A DNA stretch of 20,197 bases from NCBI GenBank assembly GCA_021464525.1, contig JADRCO010001334.1, forward strand, positions 1-20,197. Reading direction: 5' to 3'. This stretch comes from Rhizophagus sp. LPA8_4_AMF (lineage: Eukaryota; Glomeromycota; Glomeromycetes; Glomerales; Glomeraceae). Positions 1 to 7,460 of the stretch are shown here, one piece after another. The notes beneath the pieces are model-generated. The model saw only the letters and a program-made list of their open reading frames with translations. It made no database searches and was not told the origin of the DNA. The translations under genes and the position numbers were made by a program. Each line of letters begins with the position of its first letter. The stretch's first letter is position 1.

Positions 1-163
1 TTCAGTTGCAAGGAGATCATATTTTATCAATACTGTTATTAATAAATAAAAAAAAATTTAGTATTGATACTTCGAATTTGGGAACACATGACTGAAATTA
101 CCAAGTCTCTGGGCCACATTAAGTAAATCTGACCAGAATTATGAATTTATGGTCAAAATAGTT

Positions 164-237
164 TTAACCGGTTAACCAATGTCTTAACCGGTTAACCGTC
201 TTAACTGGTTAATTAACTGGTTAACATTAACCGGTTC
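164..237. repeat. Cluster of palindromic AACCGGTT/AACTGGTT motifs
   Basis: Five copies of a TTAACCGGTTAA-like palindrome lie within about 75 bp: at 164-177 and 183-197, two TTAACTGGTTAA variants in 201-224, and one at 226-236. Each is self-complementary and the spacing is irregular. Dense ACCGGT motifs also fill the hAT-like MITE at 5842-6053, so this may be a remnant of a related element, but no matching terminal repeat or target duplication was found here. No coding sequence is seen around it. Confidence 0.6.
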
Positions 238-318
238 CAAGCTCTAAATTGCACTCATTTGAATATGTTGGAAATTATTTTCAAGAAAACCCATTAGTAC
301 TTATATACATGTTATCAT

Positions 319-406
319 AAATCCACTTGCCACCACTGGTAAGTATCTTCCTATGTTTTACCACTCGAACAAAGATAGCTTATGATTGATAATAACAAGT
401 GGATTT
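319..406. repeat. Short foldback with AAATCCACTTG arms
   Basis: AAATCCACTTG at 319-329 is repeated as its exact reverse complement at 396-406. The 66-nt loop is AT-rich and carries further partly matching arms (TTATCATAA just upstream against TTATGATTGATAATAA). No target duplication was identified. It could be a miniature element relic or a chance hairpin. Confidence 0.35.
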
Positions 407-811
407 AAGTGTTTTACTTCTTTTTATTTCGCTACATTAACTTCATCAATAAAATCATTCCTGGCAAAGTTAATATTAAAGTTAAAAATAAAGGTTTATT
501 ATACAAGAAGTTTGGCTCTTTTAATTGATTTTTGTTCATGTTCACTTCACTCTTATTATTTAGTTATAAAGGCCTTCTCACATGTAAAGACCATATCCAC
601 CAATTTGTGGAATTAATGAAATTAGTATAAATTAGGATATTTTGCAAAATTTTAATAATTCGGGAAAAAAACTATGCTTCACAAATCAATCACGTTATGC
701 TACATGATCTTATGATGCGAATTTACTTTAACTAAATAGTGAAAAAATATTTTTATCTTTTGCAAACTCTCTGTCAGTTTCCCATCAGTTTCCCCATCAG
801 TCTTTAGTTAG
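407..811. other. Gene-free AT-rich stretch
   Basis: A 76-codon open frame at 386-616 has low-complexity content (many F, L, S, K), no recognisable domain and starts inside the foldback, so it is not called as a gene. A small direct repeat of CATCAGTTTCC lies at about 780-800. The stretch ends at a good 5' splice consensus, TTAG|GTAAGT, at 811/812. Confidence 0.4.
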
Positions 812-1138
812 GTAAGTTGAGAATTTTTGAAAGCGTATATAGTAGTTGTTCCACTTTTAATACAAGCAGTAGCTTTTCTTTTTTATTCTTTGAAAGTTTT
901 TTTAGTAATCTGTGGGAAAATAATTCCATTACTCAATAGAAATATTCAAAAATCCTATTTAAGATTAATTTACTGAGTTGTAATAAATAGATTATGAATT
1001 AATAAGAAGTTTGATCAAGATTTATTTAGTATTTATGTTTTAAATAATTTATTAATTTTTTAATTATTTTTGTTAAATATTATGGGTTTCTTTTTTTCTA
1101 ATAAACTAACTTTGTGATATTTTCCTTTCAATTTTTAG
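812..1138 (+). other. Candidate isolated intron (GTAAGT...ACTAAC...TTTTTAG)
   Basis: GTAAGT starts at 812. An ACTAAC branch-site match lies near 1104-1109, followed by a pyrimidine-rich tract and TTTTTAG ending at 1138. This fits a spliceosomal intron of about 327 nt. A following 20-nt exon-like island (1139-1158) has a weak donor, GTTAAA. No flanking open frame of useful length supports a protein, so this could be part of a noncoding transcript or a gene relic. Confidence 0.3.
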
Positions 1139-1158
1139 GATGGATTTATTAGTTTCAG

Positions 1159-2305
1159 GTTAAAGGGATATATCTTGTTGTAGAAATTTGAAAGGATTGT
1201 TTTTAATTAATAGACTTTTTTTACTTGGGAAACGGGTTTGATCTTAGTCAGAGCTGCGCCACACATCCAATTGAGTGTCAGATGACCATCAACCCTTAAT
1301 TCTGAAAATCAATACCCTTAGGCTTATTCAGTTGGAGACCATAAGCTGACTGCAAGCATACCTATACTGAGTAATCAAGAGGATTGCCAGTAGTGTCAAC
1401 AAATATTACTGAATTATTTAAAAGTGATTTAATTTACTTTATTCGCTGCTGATTACCAAATGATCTCAAAAATACTGGAAAAAAACGGTTTCAGTACTAT
1501 ATAATTATTACTCTAATAAATCTGGTGTCTACAAGTGTTGATTCCATGGAAAAGAGGGAAAAGATAAATTAAATCAAATATTTAGAAGAGCAGAATGGGG
1601 AATAAAATATTACGATCTACTTTTGTGGTCTTTACAAATAATGATACATCTCATCAAAATACTATGGAGAAATGGTCAAATGCAAACATGTTAAAGATGT
1701 AATGGTAACATTTACAGTGCCAGGTTCATTTATTTCCATTTTTACATGAGACAAGCATACATTTTATAATTTTAATTAATAAAGCAGAATTACACAGGTA
1801 AAACGATGTTAAACCAGCAATCATGCCGGTTGGAGTATATTTGTCAATCTGAACCTTCAATATGTAAAATATGAAGCAATCAGTCTTTGCCAATCATCAT
1901 TACAATAGGAAACTTACTTATTGTTATTAATGAGTAAAATAAAGCCCAACCGTCAATTATGCTAGTTACATTCTATTTGTTAATATGATACATTAAAATG
2001 ATAAAGTAATAAAATAAAGAGCAATCAACCTGTACTTATATGTCAGTGATTAATTACACATATATTGGGTATTTTGCATAGTAACAACATATTGGGTACC
2101 CAATTTGTCACCACGATGCGCACATCTCAAATGTGCCTAAAAAACAAATTATTAGAACCCCGATATATAAACTATTAGTTACCAATATATTATCTAGTAT
2201 ATATCGGGCACCGATATTTGTACAAAATTCAGAAATATATCGGGCACTGATACTCATATGAAATTAGTAATTAGTGTTCAGGCCCATAAACGGATATCTA
2301 TTACT
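1159..2305. other. Gene-free stretch with one less AT-rich island and small repeats
   Basis: No supported gene. About 1230-1400 is visibly less AT-rich than its surroundings and looks like an inserted fragment of unknown origin. Around 1817-1853 and 1956-1990 there is a diverged direct repeat (AATCATGCCGGTTGG... against AATTATGCTAGTTAC...). At 2158-2260 the motif TATATCGGG occurs twice directly and once inverted (CCCGATATA near 2160). A 35-codon frame at 1595-1702 is too short to credit. Confidence 0.35.
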
Positions 2306-2314
2306 ATCAGATAT

Positions 2315-2509
2315 AAGGTTGGTTGCCGTAAGTAACAATTACTATGTTTTGAATTACAACCTAAGTGGGTTGTAATATTATAAACATAAGTTGTAAATCA
2401 GTTGTAACCATTACGCTATTGTGGTTAGCTAAAAGATGGCAATTCTGATTTACAACCATTATAATTACTTGATTTTTAGACTTACAACTATTTACGGCAA
2501 CCAACACTA
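2315..2509. mobile_element. MITE, Mutator-like, about 195 bp
   Basis: The termini GTTGGTTGCCGTAA (2318-2331) and TTACGGCAACCAAC (2492-2505) are exact reverse complements. Just outside are identical 9-bp repeats, ATCAGATAT at 2306-2314 and 2510-2518, which is the target duplication length usual for Mutator-like elements. The interior folds further: ATTACAACC/GGTTGTAAT at 2353-2376, and GTTGTAAATCAG (2390-2401) with CTGATTTACAAC (2445-2456). There is no coding capacity, so it is non-autonomous. The two ends differ by one base in length outside the perfect repeat, so the exact boundary could shift by a base or two. Confidence 0.65.
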
Positions 2510-2518
2510 ATCAGATAT

Positions 2519-2956
2519 CCAGTTTGACGTTTTGTTAACAGAATATATTAGGGGCGTACTAGGGACATGCCAGAATATGCTGAGGACATATACTAGGAAC
2601 ATATTGGTCCAGCTATAAAATTGAGTAACGGATTTTTTTTTTAATTTTATTAATAAAAAAACTCGCCAGTTTATATGATGGTTTATCTAATTAATAGCCA
2701 TCAAATTGACTGATTGATCCATTTTTTTTAGTAAAAAAAAATTGACGCTAATCCAAATTAACCGGCTGATCTAATGTGTTTTTTAATAAAATGATTTTAT
2801 AATTTAACAAATAAAAGTATTCCAAAATGAGAAATGAACATAATACAATGTGTTCCGCCTGTGTGACACAAATTTCTCACATAAACCCCTTGTCTGCATT
2901 TTTAAAAGAATAACATCTTTTTCCTGTAATTCTGGACTTAACAAAACAATCAAGTA
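2519..2956. other. Gene-free AT-rich stretch upstream of the microexon chain
   Basis: No supported gene. A short degenerate repeat occurs at about 2550-2605 (ACTAGGGACAT, CTGAGGACAT, ACTAGGAACAT). Homopolymer T and A runs follow at 2630-2750. If the chain beginning near 2957 is transcribed, its promoter should lie here, but no clear core element is visible. Confidence 0.3.
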
Positions 2957-3096
2957 ATGACTTTGTCTGGACTCCAAAAGGTACTTTGGAGTTCAGAAGT
3001 ACAAATTTTCAGGCAGGCCTTATATGAGGCGCTAATTTTTTATATGATTTCTGCTATGACAGTATTAAATATTTCTTTTTTTTTTATTTTTCGTAG

Positions 3097-3653
3097 GTAT
3101 CAGCTTTCTAAAAGGTTCTTTCTACGGTCTACGGTAGGTTGGTTTCTTTGGGGAGGAAGTTGGAATTCTAAATTGACTGTAAAAAATGTACTAACGTTTC
3201 TTTATTATTAGTTGCGATAGGTATTGGCTTCTCTGAAAAGTTCCTTTCTGTGGTAGGTTGGTTTCTTTGGGTGGAAGTTTGAAATTGACTTAAAGAAACG
3301 CATGCTAATGTTTCTTTTTTTTTATTTTTTGTAGGCATCGGCTTTTTGGGAGAATTTCAAAATTGACTTTAAAAAACATTCTAATGTTTCTTTTTTTATT
3401 TTTTGTAGGTATCAGCCTCTCCGAAAGGTTCATTCGATGGTAGGTTGGTTTCTTTGGGTGGAAATTCAAAATTGACATTAAGAAACACATGCTAATGTTT
3501 CTTTTTTTTTGTAGGCATCGGCTTCTCTGGAAGGTTCTCCTTATGGTATGTTGGTTTCTTTGGGAGAATTTCAAAATTGACTTTAAGAAACGTACTAACA
3601 TTTCTCATTCTTTATTTTTGGATCTTTGACACTTTGGACGGACGTGGATTTCG
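3097..3653 (+). repeat. Tandem array of intron-plus-microexon units
   Basis: A unit of about 105-125 bp is repeated with exon-like starts at 3097, 3221, 3335, 3409, 3515 and, degenerate, about 3621. Each unit runs G(C/T)ATCGGCTTCTCTGAAAGG-like exon, then GTAGGTTGGTTTCTTTGGG, then AAATTGACTTTAAGAAAC, then GCTAATGTTTCTTTTTT and GTAG. The unit at 3335 has lost the exon end and donor by a short internal deletion, fusing exon start to intron. The unit at about 3621 has lost its acceptor AG (TTTTTGG). A 98-codon minus-strand frame here is a by-product of the repetition. Confidence 0.8.
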
Positions 3654-4283
3654 GTGAGTGGGTTTTTTTCTCACTATTTTTTCAACGATATAGCATTTCT
3701 AACATTTCATTCTTTCATTTTTTTAATAGGCGGCTGGTTCTTTTGGGAACACAGGAATTTGGTGCCCTGATTATACAGGCAAGTCTCAAAATTCTTTGAA
3801 CTTCTTTAATAAAATGATTTGTTACCTTTTTTTTTGTATTATTTGTAGGTTCCGGCATCTGAATTTTGGGTGTTTTGAAGTTATATACTTTGAAACAAAT
3901 TATATCATCTTTTTTAAAGAGATGTTTTTATATTTCTTTATTTAGTAAGGATTCTACCATAAATTTTGAAGGTAATAATTATTACTTTTGAACAAAATTT
4001 CTTTTTTTTCAAGTTTTTAACCAAAACTTGGTGCGTTTGCGTTCATATAGGAGATTAGATGAATTAGGTGATCTGGATGATCAGCTACTCATGATCGATT
4101 TCACATGATGCATAACTCTGCAGTGTTTCACATATAAATCATTAGCTTTGTTATTCTGTGAAATAAAAATAAAATCATTAAATTGCAGATTTTCTATTTT
4201 GTTCATTTTTATGATCGAAATACCAAAACTTTATTTTATTTTTATTGAAGAATTTCGAACTAATAATTGCTCTTTTTTTGTAG

Positions 4284-4762
4284 GTTTCTTCAGACTTTTA
4301 TCAGATCAGGTAAGTTTCGATTATTGAAACTTTGATTTTTTTTATTGAAGAAACTTTTAACTAATCGGTTCTTCTTTTTTTGTAGGGTTTCCCTTTAGAC
4401 TTTTATTGGATAGGCGGGTAAGTTTTGAAGTTTCTTTCTTACTTCAAAACTTCATTCTTTTTTATTAAAGAATCGGATTACTACCGTTTCTTTATTTTTA
4501 TTTTTTATAGGTTTCTGGTTGGATGATTTCTTCTGAAGTGGATGGCCAAGTGAGTTTCAAAGTTATTGGAGACTGATTTTTTTATTGAAAAAACAGTTAA
4601 TTGTTAACTGTTTCTTCTTTTTTATGTAGGTTTCCCTTTGGACTTTGATTAGATGGTAAGTTTTGTTTCAAAACTTCAAATTTTTTTTTTAATTGAAGAA
4701 ACAGCTAACTAAATATATCTCTTCTTTTGTATACTTTGCTTTCAGATGAACTTGAAACAAAA
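4284..4762 (+). repeat. Second family of repeated microexon units
   Basis: Exon-like islands at 4284, 4386 and 4630 share GTTTCCCTTTRGACTTTTATT-like sequence; 4511 shares the GTTTC start. Starts are 102-125 bp apart. The gaps share GTAAGTTT, then T runs with ATTGAAGAAAC, then TAACTAA or a similar branch match, then TTCTTCTTTTTTTGTAG. This is a different sequence family from the 3097-3653 array but has the same architecture, indicating repeated duplication of whole exon-intron units. Confidence 0.7.
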
Positions 4763-5150
4763 GTAAGTCTCAACAGAGGCTTTAGTTTAATGTTAACTAA
4801 AGGAAAGGAAACATGTATTTGGAAGGGTTTTTTATTAAGATTAAATTGAGAATTTTAAATTTTAATTGTTGTAATTTGCAGTTAGATAGAGCACGCAATT
4901 GTAATAATTAATGTAATTTGAAATATCTAATAAAATCAGAATTAAAAATTAAGACTGGTGTAATAAAAAACCAATAACAATCATGATTTATGATATTGTC
5001 AACATTGTTATTAATGAGGGTATGGGCTCTTATTTTACTATGCATATTCTCAACATAGTAATCATTAAAGTTTACTAAAAATAAATTTACAGCTTCTGCA
5101 AAGGGAGTAGTTCATATCTTGCCAATAAAAGATATCTGATAAGGAAGTTA

Positions 5151-5513
5151 ATGGTACTTTATTATAATTATGCAACTTCTATTGAAGTGCAAATGTCCAG
5201 ATTCAAAAAATTGTTTCAATACACATTGAATGAAACAGATCCGAAAAGAATAGAATACACATCCAAAGTTAATGGAATTACACTATCCTACAAGTCAATA
5301 ACCATATGGTATTCTATATCTTTACAGGTATTTCCAAATTTTGTTATAATGGTATCTCTAATATTATTAGATGTTAAATCAAGAAGTAAATTGATTCTCC
5401 AGGGTTTGGGTTTCTTTGCTAATAGTTTTCTTTTACCAAACACAGAATGGAATAGTTTTGAAAGGTATAATATACAATTAATTGCAGCTTTCGAAATTAT
5501 TGACAAAATCTGA
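5151..5513 (+). CDS. Orphan ORF, 120 aa, weakly supported
   Basis: I do not recognise this protein. The frame opens with ATG at 5151 and ends TGA at 5511-5513. The sequence is mixed hydrophilic for the first 45 residues (FKKLFQYTLNETDPKRIEY), then has a moderately hydrophobic stretch near residues 55-75 (ISLQVFPNFVIMVSLILL) that could be a single membrane segment. No catalytic motif or repeat is seen. A minus-strand frame of 72 codons at 5288-5506 overlaps most of it, so the locus has open frames on both strands and neither is clearly favoured. It lies between the microexon chain and a tandem repeat, with no obvious promoter. A chance frame or part of a decayed element is as likely as a gene. 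Confidence 0.2.
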   Translation: MVLYYNYATSIEVQMSRFKKLFQYTLNETDPKRIEYTSKVNGITLSYKSITIWYSISLQVFPNFVIMVSLILLDVKSRSKLILQGLGFFANSFLLPNTEWNSFERYNIQLIAAFEIIDKI

Positions 5514-5525
5514 TTTGCGAGGTTG

Positions 5526-6160
5526 TCATGTGATTTTCATATCGCAAAAGTGAATCAATTTTTACATGAATTTTTAATATTTTTATACCAGATTTTTTTT
5601 TTGAATCATAAAAATCAATGCATAATGCTCACTGAAAGTTTCAATACATAGTTTATAATAGATTAATGTTTTTTCATGCGATTTCCTGTATATTTTGGTT
5701 TTATTGAAAGTGAATCACTTTTCTACACAAATTTTTAATATTTATGTATCAGATTCTTTTTGTAAATCATAAATTCCAATGTAAAATACCGTCTTACTGA
5801 AAGTTTCAATTCATATTTTTATTAAAAAACATACTTTTATTTAGTGCTCCAAGACCGGTCTTCAAAACCGGTTTCAAACCAGTTTGACCTAAAGAAATCA
5901 AGACCGGTTTAACTAATATTTCCTTTTTAGATAAATTAAAACCGGTCTGACATGCCAAACCGGTTTAAAATCTTATTACAGAGAATTTTTCCAAACCGGT
6001 CTCCAGTTAAAGCGGTCTGAAACCGGAGACTGGAAACCGGTCTTGGAGCACTACTTTTATTATTTTGAAATAACTATTATATATAGATATATAATTATGT
6101 AAATCACATTTTAAATGAATATTAATATTTTTAAACCGTTTTTTTTGTAAATCATGTCAA
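5526..6160. repeat. Tandem repeat of about 165 bp, three copies, interrupted by a MITE
   Basis: Landmark GTGAATCA...TTTTTAATATTT...CAGATT...AATCATAAA occurs at 5550 and 5710 (160 bp apart) and, more diverged, as GTAAATCACA...TTAATATTTTT...TTTTGTAAATCAT at 6099. Subtracting the 220 bp added by the MITE and its target duplication gives about 169 bp for the second interval. Copies 1 and 2 also share ACTGAAAGTTTCAAT near 5631 and 5793. There is no coding content. Confidence 0.65.
5842..6053. mobile_element. hAT-like MITE, 212 bp, perfect 8-bp TSD
   Basis: Ends TAGTGCTCCAAGACCGGT (from 5842) and ACCGGTCTTGGAGCACTA (to 6053) are an exact 18-bp inverted repeat, extending imperfectly to about 40 bp. 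It is flanked by identical CTTTTATT at 5834-5841 and 6054-6061. TAGTG-type ends with an 8-bp duplication are diagnostic of hAT elements. The interior is packed with ACCGGT/CCGGTTT motifs in both orientations, like the subterminal transposase-binding repeats of hAT elements. There is no ORF, so it is non-autonomous. It inserted into the 165-bp tandem repeat. The intact TSD and termini suggest a fairly recent insertion. Confidence 0.88.
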
Positions 6161-7128
6161 AGAATATTTTCCAAGGAGATTTGATACATATTTTATTCAT
6201 ATGAAATAATTTTTTCTTTGCACTTCATTATTTGTTATATCATTAGAAAAACTTATTTTCTTATATAAAGAATATATTGTTTAAATTGGTCAGTCACATT
6301 TTCGAGTTTATGCTAATTGGCCTGATCTGTTTGCGCAACATGTATGATTTCTAAACCTTAGACCCATTTTTTTGGTTTTTAGATCGAATGTAATAACCAA
6401 TCAAAATAAATAATTTTGACGATTTTAAGGAGTGCTAACGAAGGCATATAAATTAATTCTTGTTCTTCATCGTTTGGATCTATCTGTACCTTCATCCAAC
6501 TCTAACCGTAAATTTTCAACAAGTTTTCCTTCTGATACTTGATGTTATTTTTTGTGTTTAAGTAATAATAGAAAAAAATATATATTAATACATTAAATTA
6601 TCTACATTTCAATTATTATAATTAAAAGTTCAAAATTTCGAACTATCCATCTAACACAGTTTAATTTATGACTGAAAATAAAGGAAAAATTTTTCACAGC
6701 ACAAACTGAACGAGAGATCAATTTTTGAACGGTTAATAAGAATGAATAGTAATTTGAAAGATAAAAATGCGCTTGATATATTACATATGACATAATCAAG
6801 TTTGATAATTAAACAATCAACATCTAGAATTTTAATACTTAATAGAAAACTAGTATTGGTTATCTTTATTGACATATTAGATTTTATCAATAACTATATA
6901 TATCCTGTATATCATAATATCATTATTCATTATTATTAATTTTGAGGTATTATAATATCAAAATTAATGTGTAATCGAATTAAAGCCTATTGTTTATTTA
7001 TTTAAAAGAGGTTACAGTAAAAGATTAATGGACAAGATGCAATAAAGAATCTAAGTAAAAAAGTGAAATTTTATAATTAATAGGTAAAAATTTTGATTCG
7101 TTGTACTGTTTAAGACGTACAATATCTA

Positions 7129-7276
7129 TATTATCGTATGGCTAATGCAGATCATGCTTTAAATAGAAATTTCTTTTCAATATTGTACGCAAATAAACTT
7201 CTCACATCAATATTGAACAATAATAAAAATATCGGTCAAAAAAATTAGCATGATCCTATAGGGCCGTGCGATAATA
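7129..7276. mobile_element. Small inverted-repeat insertion in the gene 1 promoter
   Basis: Between GACGTACAATA and ATTATTAATGCAT, gene 1 carries about 150 bp that is absent from the paralogous gene 2 promoter, where GACGTACAATAATAATTAAATGCAT is continuous (11529 onward). The insert begins TATTATCG (7129) and ends CGATAATA (7276), and the arms match imperfectly for about 30 bp, ending GATCATGCT/AGCATGATC. It has no ORF. The paralogous empty site supports insertion after the duplication, though loss from gene 2 is possible. The target duplication is too short (about 2-4 bp) to define. Confidence 0.55.
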
Positions 7277-7316
7277 ATTATTAATGCATGCACATGTATT
7301 AATCCCAAAACATACA

Positions 7317-7360
7317 ATACGTATTGTTTACCATGCTTATTGATCTGCAATTAATTAGTA
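7317..7360 (+). promoter_or_regulatory. Conserved bipartite upstream block of gene 1
   Basis: ATACGTATTGTTTACCAT (7317-7334), five bases, then TTGATCTGCAATTAATTAGTA (7340-7360), ending 100 nt before the ATG. The same pair occurs upstream of genes 2 and 3. The first half is the most diverged of the three copies. Confidence 0.5.
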
Positions 7361-7460
7361 CTACTGTACACAAATAAACATTATATAATTATTTTTACAT
7401 TTGCACAATATACCGTATATATATATTCTTTTTTCTTATTATTTTAGTAAATTATCTAAA

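Larger units (their letters stand above)
2957..4934 (+). other. Candidate multi-microexon transcription unit
   Basis: A series of exon-like islands of 17-49 nt is separated by gaps of about 70-120 nt that look like introns. Most gaps have a CTAAC/CTAAT/TACTAAC branch match, a long T-rich tract and TAG. Best islands: 3097-3133, 3221-3252, 3409-3439, 3515-3545, 3730-3778, 3849-3869, 4014-4030, 4284-4309, 4386-4417, 4511-4549, 4630-4655, 4746-4762. Donors after 4309, 4417, 4655 and 4762 are exact GTAAGT; after 4549 GTGAGT; after 3778 GCAAGT, the standard GC-AG form. A terminal exon may begin at 4882 after TTTGCAG, with AATAAA at 4929-4934. Joining the ten islands from 3221 to 4655 (skipping 3335 and 3621) leaves one frame open for about 100 codons, stopping at the 4655/4746 junction. 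A possible first exon with ATG is at 2957-2980. No homologous family is recognised; it may be a real gene, a noncoding RNA or a decayed repeat. Confidence 0.5.

Noticed and set aside
164-237. AACCGGTT cluster as a CRISPR-like or satellite array
   Set aside because: Irregular spacing, palindromic units of 8-14 bp and no distinct spacers; the genome is eukaryotic.
386-616. 76-codon plus-strand ORF
   Set aside because: Low-complexity composition, no domain, begins inside a foldback, no supporting promoter or splice context.
1235-1285. Minus-strand matches to a Pol III A box (TGGCGCAGCTC) and B box (GATCAAACC), suggesting a tRNA-derived SINE
   Set aside because: The boxes are only about 7 nt apart, far too close for a tRNA-like promoter, and no cloverleaf can be drawn.
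2957-3211. 84-codon ORF read as a continuous protein
   Set aside because: It runs through a T-rich tract, an acceptor and a donor of the repeat array; the exon-island reading explains the sequence better.
3305-3601. 98-codon minus-strand ORF with internal repeats
   Set aside because: Its repeats are simply the reverse of the tandem intron-exon units, rich in A runs from the polypyrimidine tracts.
6602-6890. Two minus-strand ORFs of 65 and 74 codons
   Set aside because: They lie in the duplicated promoter region and are not preserved in the paralogous copy around 10900-11200.
7401-7460. Upstream in-frame ATG at 7401 as the start of gene 1
   Set aside because: The extra 20 residues are not found in genes 2 and 3, whereas MQxANxLNE at 7461 is shared. 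The TTTTAG just before the ATG also hints at a possible leader intron acceptor.
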